The translations under genes were made by a program, and so were the position numbers. Positions 1 through 7,192 of a stretch of DNA of 31,414 nucleotides are shown in pieces; the first letter of the stretch is position 1; every line of letters begins with the position of its first letter. The notes under the pieces are model-generated. The model was not told the origin of the DNA and did not search any database. It saw only the letters and a program-made list of their open reading frames with translations. Origin of the DNA: an uncultured Eggerthellaceae bacterium (lineage in GTDB: Bacteria > Actinomycetota > Coriobacteriia > Coriobacteriales > Eggerthellaceae); assembly GCA_958454405.1 (NCBI GenBank), contig CAUEBO010000032.1:1-31414 (forward strand). The letters are read 5' to 3'.

Positions 1-27
1 CGAGCAGAAAGAAGGCGACCCGCCGAC

Positions 28-2541
28 ATGGACACCCGGACCTCCCCTGCGCCCGACCGCATCCAGGTGCGCGGGGCGCGCGTGCACAACCTGAAGAACG
101 TCGACGTGGACATCCCGCTCGGCCGGCTCGTGGGCATCGCGGGCGTGTCGGGGTCGGGCAAGTCGTCGCTCGCTCTGGGCGTGCTGTACGCCGAGGGGTC
201 GCGCCGCTACCTGGAGGCGCTCTCCACCTACACGCGTCGGCGCCTCACGCAGGCGGGCCGTGCCTCCGTGGACGAGGTGCTGCACGTGCCCGCGGCCCTC
301 GCGCTGCATCAGCGCCCCGCCGTGCCTGGCGTGCGCAGCACCTTCGGCACGTCCACCGAGCTGCTGAACAGCCTGCGTCTGCTGTTCTCGCGCGCAGGCA
401 GCCACGTGTGCCCGAACGGCCACCGCGTGCCGCCCACGCTGAACGTCGCCGCCGAGCGCCCCATCACGTGCCCCGTCTGCGGCGTGGAGTTCTTCGGCCC
501 CGGCGCGGAGGATTTGGCCTTCAACAGCGGCGGCGCCTGCCCCGAGTGCGACGGCACGGGCATCGTGCGCACCGTGGATTTGGACTCGCTCGTGCCCGAC
601 GAGACGCTCTCCATCGACGAGGGCGCCGTCGCGCCGTGGAGCACGCTCATGTGGGACCTCATGAAGCAGGTCGCGCGCGAGATGGGCGTGCGCACCGACG
701 TGCCCTTCAACCAGCTGACGCCCGCCGAGCGCGACATCGTGTTTTCCGGCCCCGCCGAGAAGAAGCACATCCTGTACCAGGCGAAGAAGACCGACACCTT
801 CGCCGAGCTGGACTTCACCTACTACAACGCCGTCTACACCGTGGAGAACGCGCTGGCGAAGGTGAAGGACGAGAAGGGCCTGAAGCGCGTGGCCCGCTTC
901 CTCAAGCAGGGCACCTGCTCCGTCTGCCACGGCACGCGCCTGTCCGAGGCGGCGCGCCGGCCGCAGGTGGCAGACATCAACCTGGCCGAGGCGTCCGCGA
1001 AGACCCTGGGAGAGCTGGTCGCATGGGTGGACGCCGTGCCCGGCGGCCTCGCGCCCGAGATGCGCCCGATGGCCGCAAACATCGCCGAGTCGTTCCAGCA
1101 CACGGCCCGGCGGCTCGTGGATCTGGGGCTGGACTACCTCGCGCTCGACCGCGCGGGCTCCACGCTCTCCACCGGCGAGCGCCAGCGCGTGCAGCTGGCC
1201 CGCGCCGTGCGCAACCGCACCACCGGCGTGCTGTACGTGCTGGACGAGCCGTCCATCGGCCTGCACCCGTCGAACGTGGACGGCCTTTTGGACGTCATGC
1301 GCGATTTGCTTGCCGACGGCAACTCCATCGTCATGGTGGACCACGACGCGCGCATCCTCTCCGCCGCCGACCACATCGTCGAGATAGGCCCCGGCGCGGG
1401 CGCGGACGGCGGGCGCGTGATCGCGCAGGGCTCCGTGGCCCAGATCGAAGCGGACCCCGCCTCGCGCATCGGCGGCTTCCTCTCCGGCGCGCAGTCGGTG
1501 CGCGTGCGCCGGCGCGCGACGGCAGAGCACGTCTTCGATCTCGGCCGCATCCGGCTGGCCACGGACGCGCTGCACACGGTGAAGCCGCTCGAGGCGTCCA
1601 TCCCGCGCGGGCGCTTGACCGCCGTGACGGGCGTGTCCGGTTCGGGCAAGACCACGCTCGTGCTGGAGAGCCTGGTCCCGGCGCTCAAGGCGCATGCGAG
1701 CGGCGCCAAGCTCCCCGCCCATGTTCGCTCGATCGAGGCCGAGGGCATCGAGCGCGCGAACCTCATCGACGCCTCGCCCATCGGCATCAACGTGCGCTCC
1801 ACCGTGGCCACCTATGCCGACGTCCACGACGAGCTGCGCCGCGCCTTCGCCCGCACGCCGGACGCGAAGGCGGCCGGGCTCAAGGCGGGCGACTTCTCCT
1901 ACAACACGGGCAAGCTGCGCTGTCCCGAATGCGACGGCACGGGCTCCATCAGCCTGGACGTGCAGTTCCTGCCCGACGTGGACATCACCTGCCCCGTGTG
2001 CGGCGGCTCGCGCTACGCTCCCGAAGCCGACCGCATCCGCCGGCCGCACGCCGACGATCCGGTGGACCTGGTCTCGCTGCCCGACCTCATGGCCCGAAGC
2101 GTGGACGAGGCCCTGGAAGCCGTGGCGGACCTCAAGAAGGCGCGCGCCCGCCTGCAGACGCTCCACGACCTGGGACTCGGTTACCTCACGCTGGGCGAGG
2201 CCACGCCGGCACTGTCGGGCGGCGAGGCCCAGCGCCTGAAGCTGGCCAGCGAGATGGGGCGCGAGCAGGAAGACGCCGTGTTCGTGTTCGACGAGCCCAC
2301 CATCGGCCTGCACCCCCTGGACGTGCGCACACTGCTCGAGGTGTTCGACCGCCTGGTGGAACGTGGCGCGACGGTCGTGGTCATCGAGCACGACCTGGAC
2401 GTCATCGCCAACGCCGACTACGTGGTGGACCTCGGCCCCGGCGGCGGCGCCCTCGGCGGCCGCATCGTGGCCGTCGGCACCCCCGAAGAGGCGGCCGCGA
2501 ACCCCGACAGCGTCACCGGGAGGTACCTGGAGCGGACGTGA
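28..2541 (+). CDS. UvrA-like ABC ATPase, short form without UvrB-binding domain
   Basis: Encodes 837 aa with the two-ATPase layout of the UvrA family. Walker A sites lie at residues 39-46 (GVSGSGKS) and 535-542; ABC signatures lie near 381 (STGERQ) and 729 (LSGGEAQ). Zinc-finger cysteines sit at 148, 151, 171 and 174 in the first half and at 632, 635, 655 and 658 in the second half, where the FLPDV core typical of UvrA is present. Canonical UvrA is about 940-970 aa; here the segment between the first Walker A and the first zinc finger is much shorter, so the UvrB-binding domain appears to be missing. This matches UvrA2/DrrC-type paralogues, which are tied to drug or DNA-adduct tolerance. Classical excision repair is less likely. 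The start has AGAAGG at 10-15. A Fic gene follows after 44 bp. The family is certain; the exact role is inferred. Confidence 0.93.
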   Translation: MDTRTSPAPDRIQVRGARVHNLKNVDVDIPLGRLVGIAGVSGSGKSSLALGVLYAEGSRRYLEALSTYTRRRLTQAGRASVDEVLHVPAALALHQRPAVPGVRSTFGTSTELLNSLRLLFSRAGSHVCPNGHRVPPTLNVAAERPITCPVCGVEFFGPGAEDLAFNSGGACPECDGTGIVRTVDLDSLVPDETLSIDEGAVAPWSTLMWDLMKQVAREMGVRTDVPFNQLTPAERDIVFSGPAEKKHILYQAKKTDTFAELDFTYYNAVYTVENALAKVKDEKGLKRVARFLKQGTCSVCHGTRLSEAARRPQVADINLAEASAKTLGELVAWVDAVPGGLAPEMRPMAANIAESFQHTARRLVDLGLDYLALDRAGSTLSTGERQRVQLARAVRNRTTGVLYVLDEPSIGLHPSNVDGLLDVMRDLLADGNSIVMVDHDARILSAADHIVEIGPGAGADGGRVIAQGSVAQIEADPASRIGGFLSGAQSVRVRRRATAEHVFDLGRIRLATDALHTVKPLEASIPRGRLTAVTGVSGSGKTTLVLESLVPALKAHASGAKLPAHVRSIEAEGIERANLIDASPIGINVRSTVATYADVHDELRRAFARTPDAKAAGLKAGDFSYNTGKLRCPECDGTGSISLDVQFLPDVDITCPVCGGSRYAPEADRIRRPHADDPVDLVSLPDLMARSVDEALEAVADLKKARARLQTLHDLGLGYLTLGEATPALSGGEAQRLKLASEMGREQEDAVFVFDEPTIGLHPLDVRTLLEVFDRLVERGATVVVIEHDLDVIANADYVVDLGPGGGALGGRIVAVGTPEEAAANPDSVTGRYLERT

Positions 2542-2585
2542 TAGAATCAGGGTTCACAGGGTTTCTCGCGAACGAAGGGCCTCGC

Positions 2586-3488
2586 ATGACCGAACAGGAT
2601 TTGAGCGATCTCGAATACGCCACCGGCTACGAGAAGATGTACGGCGTCACCGATGAGCGCGAGACGTACCTGCGCGTCCTCCAATACCAGCTTCACCGAT
2701 TCGACCGGGAGCCTCGAGCGCAACACGTCGACGAGGCGCTCATCGGGCGGCTTGCCCTCCAGAGGGACATCCTTGCGAGCCACGGCTTCGATCCCGCCGC
2801 GGAAGATCATATCTTCGAAACCGTCAAGGTAGACTTCGTGCACACCACCGCGCGCATCGAGGGCAACACGCTCTCGCTCAAGGAAACCGCCTTGGTGCTC
2901 GAGGAGGATGCGACCATACCCGGCAAGCCTTTGAGCGAACACGTCGAAGTGCTCGACATCGCTGCCGCGTTCGACCTGATGGCGAACTACGTGCGCACAG
3001 GGAAGCCTCTTTCCAGCGAGGTCGTCCTCGCCGTCCATCGCGCCGCGTCGGCGCACCTCCGCGATTGCGATCCCGGGGAATACCGGTGCGACCAACGCTA
3101 CATTTCTTCCTCGCCCATCATCCCGCCGCCTCCGGCGCGCGTGCCGATGCTGATGGACGACCTGATCGCCTGGGCGACGCGACAAGACGGCGTCCCCATC
3201 GAGACGGCTGCCCTGTTTCATCTCGCGTTCGAGGACATCCACCCTTTTCAAGACGGCAACGGCCGAACCGGGCGTGTGCTCCTCAACTTCCAACTGATGA
3301 GCGCCGGATACCCGCCGATCAGCCTCAAAGCCGATGAGTCTGGCGTGAGCGCCTACTGCCGCGCTATCGACTCGTTCGCGCGCGATATCGAGGAACGCGA
3401 CGGGTCGGCCATGGTCGATCTTGTGGCGCACCGGCTGGAGGATTCCATCGCCCAGCGCATGCTTCAACTGGAGCAGAAGAGGGGCTAA
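2586..3488 (+). CDS. Fic family protein (probable AMP transferase)
   Basis: 300 aa. The Fic core motif HPFQDGNGRTGR is at residues 219-230, complete with the catalytic His and the phosphate-binding GNGR loop. Fic enzymes usually transfer AMP from ATP to a hydroxyl of a target protein. An inhibitory-helix motif of the form (S/T)xxxE(G/N), TARIEGN, lies at 88-94, N-terminal to the Fic core. That is the class II arrangement, in which the glutamate blocks productive ATP binding. The chosen ATG has GAAGGG at 2574-2579; the same frame stays open far upstream but that part is a shadow of the UvrA-like gene. No separate antitoxin gene is adjacent, consistent with built-in inhibition. The target is unknown. 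The gene may be cotranscribed with the UvrA-like gene 44 bp upstream. Confidence 0.92.
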   Translation: MTEQDLSDLEYATGYEKMYGVTDERETYLRVLQYQLHRFDREPRAQHVDEALIGRLALQRDILASHGFDPAAEDHIFETVKVDFVHTTARIEGNTLSLKETALVLEEDATIPGKPLSEHVEVLDIAAAFDLMANYVRTGKPLSSEVVLAVHRAASAHLRDCDPGEYRCDQRYISSSPIIPPPPARVPMLMDDLIAWATRQDGVPIETAALFHLAFEDIHPFQDGNGRTGRVLLNFQLMSAGYPPISLKADESGVSAYCRAIDSFARDIEERDGSAMVDLVAHRLEDSIAQRMLQLEQKRG

Positions 3489-3506
3489 CGCATCGTCGCA
3501 CGTGCG

Positions 3507-3560
3507 TTGTCGCCCGAAAGACGCGTTTCAGAAGCGAGAACCGCGTCTTTCGGGCGACAA
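3507..3560. repeat. Perfect 19-bp inverted repeat at convergent gene ends
   Basis: Arms 3507-3525 and 3542-3560 are exact reverse complements, around a 16-nt spacer. Three further pairs (3527-3529 with 3538-3540) extend the stem past one mismatch. It lies between the Fic stop and the 3' end of the convergent YolD-like gene, and its right arm and spacer encode that protein's last ten residues and stop. Neither side has a U-run, so it could be a bidirectional terminator without U-tract or a dispersed palindromic repeat. Confidence 0.8.
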
Positions 3561-3881
3561 TAGCTCCACCTCGATCTCCGCGATGTCGCCGAAGGCGATG
3601 CGGGTGCGGACGACGGTGACGGTGCGCCCCGCGAGGTCGATGTCGGTCACCAGGCCGCGCGCAGTGACGTACGCCTCGCCGTCGTAGTGGACGACGCTCG
3701 CCATCTTCCGGCGTTCCACCTGGGAGAGCTTCTGCGACAGCTCGAGCGCCTGCTCGTCGGTCAGCTCGCGCCTCGGCTCCACCGTGCGCTCGCGTTCGCG
3801 GATGAGGTCGTAGTAGCCTTTGAGCGCGGCGAAGGGCATGAACTGCTGCGCGCGGTCGGCGCGGGGGCGGCGCTCAGGCAT
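3528..3881 (-). CDS. YolD-like protein
   Basis: 117 aa. The N-terminal stretch RAQQFMPFAALKGYYDLIRE is characteristic of the YolD-like family, small proteins of unknown biochemical role often encoded next to Y-family polymerases of the UvrX/YqjW type. The C-terminal half is predicted mostly beta (GEAYVTARGLVTDIDLAGRTVTVV). The stop of the upstream polymerase gene overlaps this ATG by 8 bp (3874-3881), so translation is probably coupled and the two proteins likely act together, perhaps in damage tolerance. The last ten residues (LSPERRGSRF) come from the inverted repeat at 3507-3560, which suggests a repeat-derived tail. No separate promoter is evident. Confidence 0.85.
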   Translation of the reverse strand: MPERRPRADRAQQFMPFAALKGYYDLIRERERTVEPRRELTDEQALELSQKLSQVERRKMASVVHYDGEAYVTARGLVTDIDLAGRTVTVVRTRIAFGDIAEIEVELLSPERRGSRF

Positions 3882-5211
3882 GGTGCCCCCCGATCTGCTC
3901 GTTGCGCTCGCGCGCCGTGGCCTTCTCCTTCAAGCTGGTGCCGCGCAGAAGCGCATTCTTGCCGAACTTGCCCTTCACGGCCAGCACCGCCTTCTGCAGA
4001 CTGCGCTCCTCAGCCTCCGCCGCCTCGTCCGTGAACAGGTCCATCGTGGCGAATTCCTCGGGCATCACGCCGCCGAATCCCACGTTGATGCGACGTACGG
4101 GAACGTCTTTGCGCGTGGTCTGGTCGTACAGGTCCAGGAAGCGCGGCATGAGCTTGGAGCAGAGGTTCGTGCGGTCGGACTGCCGCCGCGTGCCGCCGGT
4201 GTGGAGGCCGCCGCGCCTGCCGCTTGCCGGGCGCCTTCCATGGCCGCCGTCGAAATATGCGTCGGTCTCCCCCTGCGCGGCCGCGTCCGCACCGCGCTCC
4301 TTCGCGTACCCCACGTACAGCGAGATGGTCTCGGCCACCAAGCCCTTGTCCACCAGATCGAGCACCAGCTGGTCCACCATCTCCCTCAGCACGTCGCGCG
4401 CCTCCTCGAACGCGTAGTCGCAGGGCAGCACCTGGCCGCTCATGAGGGAGTGCGCGCTTGGCTCGTAGGCGTGGATGTCGGCGATGGTGCACGGCTCCAC
4501 GCCGTGGGCGTGGTCTATCAGGTACTCCGCGTTCACGCCGAACTCGCGGTACAGCGTGCTCTCGCTCAACTCGCACACGCCGCGCAGGTCGTGCACGCCG
4601 TACTTCGCCAGGCGTTTCGCGATGCCCGGACCAATGTTCCAGATGTCGGTGATGGGCCGGTGGGTTTGGATGGTGCGCTCGAACTCCGCTTGGTCGAGGA
4701 AGCCGATGCAGTCGTCCGCGTGCTTCGCCGTGATGTCGAGCGCCACCTTCGCCAGAAACAGGTTCGGCCCGACGCCCGCCGTGGCGCGCACGCCCGTCTC
4801 GGCCAGCACCGCATCCATGAGCATGACGGCGAACTCCTTGGCGTTCACTTGGTACAACGTCAGGTACGGCGTCGCGTCGATGAAGCATTCGTCGATGGAA
4901 TAGGGATGGATGTCCTCGGGCGACACGTAGCGCAGGTAGACGGAGTAGATGTCGGCCGACGCCTCCATGTAGCGCTGCATGCGCGGGCGGGCCATGACGT
5001 ACTCCACGCACGCGGGGATCTCGAACACGCGGCAGCGGCTGGAAAGCCCCAGCGCCTTCATGGACGGCGTGATGGCCAGGCAGATGGTCTTCTCGGTGCG
5101 GTCGGGGTCGGCCACGACGAGGTTCGCCGTCAGCGGGTCCAGCCCGCGGTCGACACACTCGACGCTCGCGTAGAAGCTCTTCAGATCAATGCACACGTAC
5201 GTGCGCTCCAT
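3874..5211 (-). CDS. Y-family DNA polymerase (UmuC/UvrX-like)
   Basis: 445 aa. Y-family polymerases copy past damaged bases at low fidelity. The palm-domain metal ligands are visible: CIDLKSFYASVE with Asp9, and SIDE at 105-108 with Asp107 and Glu108. A helix-hairpin-helix-like stretch (WNIGPGIAKRLAKYG) lies near residue 190-205, followed by a little-finger domain. A Gly/Arg-rich, probably disordered insert lies around 320-350 before the conserved NLCSKLMPRFLDLYD segment. The start has AAGGAAGG about 8 nt upstream. It is the first gene of a two-gene unit with the YolD-like protein, an arrangement known for mobile or SOS-type polymerases in Gram-positives. I did not identify a LexA/DinR box upstream. 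The repeat-rich region 5212-5636 lies directly behind its start. Confidence 0.93.
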   Translation of the reverse strand: MERTYVCIDLKSFYASVECVDRGLDPLTANLVVADPDRTEKTICLAITPSMKALGLSSRCRVFEIPACVEYVMARPRMQRYMEASADIYSVYLRYVSPEDIHPYSIDECFIDATPYLTLYQVNAKEFAVMLMDAVLAETGVRATAGVGPNLFLAKVALDITAKHADDCIGFLDQAEFERTIQTHRPITDIWNIGPGIAKRLAKYGVHDLRGVCELSESTLYREFGVNAEYLIDHAHGVEPCTIADIHAYEPSAHSLMSGQVLPCDYAFEEARDVLREMVDQLVLDLVDKGLVAETISLYVGYAKERGADAAAQGETDAYFDGGHGRRPASGRRGGLHTGGTRRQSDRTNLCSKLMPRFLDLYDQTTRKDVPVRRINVGFGGVMPEEFATMDLFTDEAAEAEERSLQKAVLAVKGKFGKNALLRGTSLKEKATARERNEQIGGHHA

Positions 5212-5247
5212 CGCGCCAGCCTTCCTTTCCGCTCCCCGCGCGCCCTC

Positions 5248-5338
5248 CTGTCATCCTGAGCGGAGCGCCTCCCTGCGCTCGCTTCGCGTGCTCAGGAGTT
5301 CGACAGTCCACCGGACTGTCGAATGCCCAGGATGACAG
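5248..5338. repeat. Nested inverted repeat with CTGTCATCCTG ends
   Basis: Outer arms 5248-5258 and 5328-5338 are perfect 11-bp reverse complements. Inside is a second perfect hairpin: 5299-5309 and 5313-5323 (TTCGACAGTCC and its complement) around a 3-nt loop. TCATCCTGAGC-type intergenic repeats are, from memory, common in unrelated bacterial genomes. A half copy (TGCTCAGGATGACA) recurs at 5565-5578. Confidence 0.75.
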
Positions 5339-5402
5339 AGGATCCGGCCTCCGGCTCGCCGCTTTGCGGCGCCTCCCTGCGCTCGCCTTGCGTGCTCAGG
5401 AG
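5265..5402. repeat. Pair of 34-bp direct repeats
   Basis: Copies at 5265-5298 and 5369-5402 (GCGCCTCCCTGCGCTCG at the left end, GCGTGCTCAGGAG at the right end) differ at two positions. The second copy runs straight into the MITE-like element. Confidence 0.8.
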
Positions 5403-5564
5403 GGGGCTGTGTCAAAAGTCGCATTTCGACGTTCTTGTAGGGCAAGGGCTCTGCCCTTGCCGCTCAGCCAGCAACGTCTCCGCAGGTCGACGGCAAGGGC
5501 AGAGCCCTTGCCCTACGGCTCGACCGGCACAGGCATGCCTCGCCGGTCCTTTTGATACAGCCTC
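5402..5564. mobile_element. MITE-like non-coding element with TIRs and 9-bp flanking repeat
   Basis: About 163 bp. The ends are inverted: GGCTGTGTCAAAAG at 5405-5418 against CTTTTGATACAGCC at 5549-5562 (13 of 14). The 9-bp word TGCTCAGGA flanks both sides (5393-5401 and 5565-5573), as a target duplication would. Inside, 5437-5462 and 5491-5516 form a perfect 26-bp inverted repeat, and each arm is itself nearly palindromic (GGCAAGGGC-TCT-GCCCTTGCC). There is no transposase, so movement would depend on an element elsewhere. TIR and duplication boundaries are uncertain by 2-3 bp. Confidence 0.6.
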
Positions 5565-5636
5565 TGCTCAGGATGACAAAATATCCAGACACTTGTTCGC
5601 TTAGTATAGCATGTTCAGCGCGAAGCCGCGGACGCA

Positions 5637-6953
5637 CTAACGCTTTCCCATGGCGATCGGCTTCGTGGCGGGCCCGTCGACCACGGCGCCGTCCGCATCG
5701 AAGCGCGAGCCATGGCAGGGACAGTCCCATGAGTTCTCAACGTCGTTGTGCGCAAGGCTGCACCCCATATGCGAGCACCGCTTGCCCGGCTTCACCAGAT
5801 TCGCCGCCGAGGTGCCCATGTTGGAGAACAGCTCGCCGTTCAGCATGGAACGCTGCGGGGAGAACAGCTCCTCGACCGGGCTTCGGCCCTCCGCGATCAG
5901 GCCGGTGATGGCTTTCGCCGCCACGTACGACCCGGTCATCCCCCATTTGCTGAACCCGGTGGCCACGTACCAGTTGGGGTTCTTGCGCCGATGCACGCCG
6001 ATGTAGGGCATGGCGTCGAGGCTCATGCAATCCTGCGTCGCCCAGGCGCAGCACTCGACATGCCCCAGGTACGCCGCGTCCGCGAAGGAGCGGATCGCGC
6101 GATAGCCGTCCTTCGGCCCCGGCCCCTTCCCCGTGCGATGGCCCCCGCCGCCCACCAAAAGGCAATCCTCGTAGGTGCGGAAGGAAAAGCCGCCGCCCTC
6201 GCCGATGAACATGCCGTCCACGGCGGGAGCGTCCTGCAAGGCGATCGCGTACGAGCGCTCCTGATGCAGCTTCATGAAATAGAGCCCCGGTATGTTGACC
6301 AGGGGATAATGGGTCGCGAACACGATGTGTTCCGCGGTGATGGAACCGCCCTGCGCCCGCGCCGTGGAGCCCGACACGTCCGACACGAAGGTGTTCTCGT
6401 ACACGTCGACCGTCGGCATGAGCGCGTAGAGGAGCTTGAGGGGGTTGAACTGCGCCTGCCGCTCCATCCCAAGCGCCCCCTTGTTCGCTATCGGCAGAGG
6501 CGCGCTCGGCAGGACATGGTGCGGTATGTCCAGCCGCTCGTACGCGGTCAGCTCCCGCTCCAGGCCCTCCGTCGAGTCCTCGGCGTACACGTACGCGGTC
6601 TTCTCCTCGAAATCGCAGGGGAAGATGCCGCTCAGCTGGCGCAGGCCCGCCACGGCGGCCTGGTTCGCCTCGTAGTACAAGCGCGCCTTCTCAGGGCCGT
6701 GCTCCCTCATGAGCCGGTCGTACACGAGGTTGTGCTGCGCGGTGACCTTGGCCGTCGTGTTCTGCGTGACGCCCGACCCGATGCGCCCCTGCTCCGCCAC
6801 CACGCACGAGCAACCGGCCTGGCCCAGCAGGTAGGCGCACAGCATGCCCGCCATGCCGCCGCCTATCACCAGCACGTCGGCGGCGATGTCCCGGTCGAGC
6901 GTTTTCGCGGCCACGCGGGGCCTCGGGGTTCGCGCTGCCCAGAGAGAAGTCAT
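5637..6953 (-). CDS. FAD-dependent oxidoreductase with C-terminal Rieske [2Fe-2S] domain
   Basis: 438 aa. An N-terminal DadA-type FAD domain has the dinucleotide-binding loop IGGGMAG at 30-36. The C-terminus is a compact Rieske domain with ligand motifs CSHMGC (393-398) and CPCHGS (411-416): Cys393, His395, Cys411 and His414 would hold the cluster, and Cys398/Cys413 match the disulfide pair of high-potential Rieske proteins. This FAD plus Rieske fusion is a known architecture (YhfW-like); its substrate is not established. No signal peptide is visible, so it is probably cytoplasmic. The ATG at 6953 has GAAAGG at 6961-6966, 7 nt upstream. The open frame continues to 8180, but that part overlaps icd in antisense and is not coding. 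An imperfect 13-bp hairpin sits just upstream at 6971-7003. Confidence 0.9.
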   Translation of the reverse strand: MTSLWAARTPRPRVAAKTLDRDIAADVLVIGGGMAGMLCAYLLGQAGCSCVVAEQGRIGSGVTQNTTAKVTAQHNLVYDRLMREHGPEKARLYYEANQAAVAGLRQLSGIFPCDFEEKTAYVYAEDSTEGLERELTAYERLDIPHHVLPSAPLPIANKGALGMERQAQFNPLKLLYALMPTVDVYENTFVSDVSGSTARAQGGSITAEHIVFATHYPLVNIPGLYFMKLHQERSYAIALQDAPAVDGMFIGEGGGFSFRTYEDCLLVGGGGHRTGKGPGPKDGYRAIRSFADAAYLGHVECCAWATQDCMSLDAMPYIGVHRRKNPNWYVATGFSKWGMTGSYVAAKAITGLIAEGRSPVEELFSPQRSMLNGELFSNMGTSAANLVKPGKRCSHMGCSLAHNDVENSWDCPCHGSRFDADGAVVDGPATKPIAMGKR

Positions 6954-6970
6954 GGCAGGCCCTTTCGATT

Positions 6971-7003
6971 CGCTGTCGTCTGCACTCCCAGCAGACGATA
7001 GCG
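6971..7003. promoter_or_regulatory. Inverted repeat upstream of the Rieske oxidoreductase
   Basis: CGCTGTCGTCTGC (6971-6983) and GCAGACGATAGCG (6991-7003) pair over 13 positions with one mismatch and a 7-nt loop. It ends 4 bp before the ribosome site of the minus-strand oxidoreductase gene, a position suited to an operator or a leader hairpin that affects translation. Confidence 0.45.
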
Positions 7004-7050
7004 CGCCAGGGCTTGCGATGCTTCCCCAAAGGAAAAACGTGGACCGCGCA

Positions 7051-7066
7051 TTGACGAAAGGTTGAC
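7051..7066. promoter_or_regulatory. TTGAC direct repeat with 11-bp period
   Basis: TTGAC at 7051-7055 and 7062-7066, one helical turn apart, about 100 bp upstream of the oxidoreductase start. Such spacing suits a dimeric regulator on one DNA face, but two five-base words are weak evidence. Confidence 0.25.
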
Positions 7067-7081
7067 CGGATGCAGAAAGCG

Positions 7082-7127
7082 CCCGAACCCCCGACGCTTC
7101 CTGCATCCGGAGCGTCGGGGGTTCGGG
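7082..7127. terminator. Strong 17-bp hairpin downstream of icd
   Basis: Arms 7082-7098 and 7111-7127 (CCCGAACCCCCGACGCT and its exact complement) enclose a 12-nt loop, 66 nt past the icd stop. There is no clear U-run in the icd direction. Ten of the loop bases (7101-7110) are complementary to 7066-7075, giving a second competing or pseudoknot pairing. A smaller hairpin (GCGGCTT 7131-7137 with 7156-7162) lies between it and icd. Confidence 0.6.
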
Positions 7128-7192
7128 AAAGCGGCTTCGGCGAACTGTTCCGGCTAAGCCGCGCATCATTGCGTCACAAGCGCTCCGAGTCC

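Larger units (their letters stand above)
5212..5636. other. Gene-free intergenic region made of nested repeats
   Basis: 425 bp without a credible gene. It contains a TCATCCTGAGC-type inverted repeat with an inner hairpin (5248-5338), two 34-bp direct repeats (5265-5298 and 5369-5402, 32 of 34 identical), a small hairpin CGCCGC-TTT-GCGGCG near 5357-5371, and a MITE-like element (5402-5564). The ORFs across it are by-products of the repeats. It separates the start of the polymerase gene from the 3' end of the Rieske oxidoreductase gene. Confidence 0.8.

Noticed and set aside
5248..5564. CRISPR array
   Set aside because: The repeats are few, unevenly spaced and palindromic rather than regularly spaced with unique spacers; no cas genes are present.
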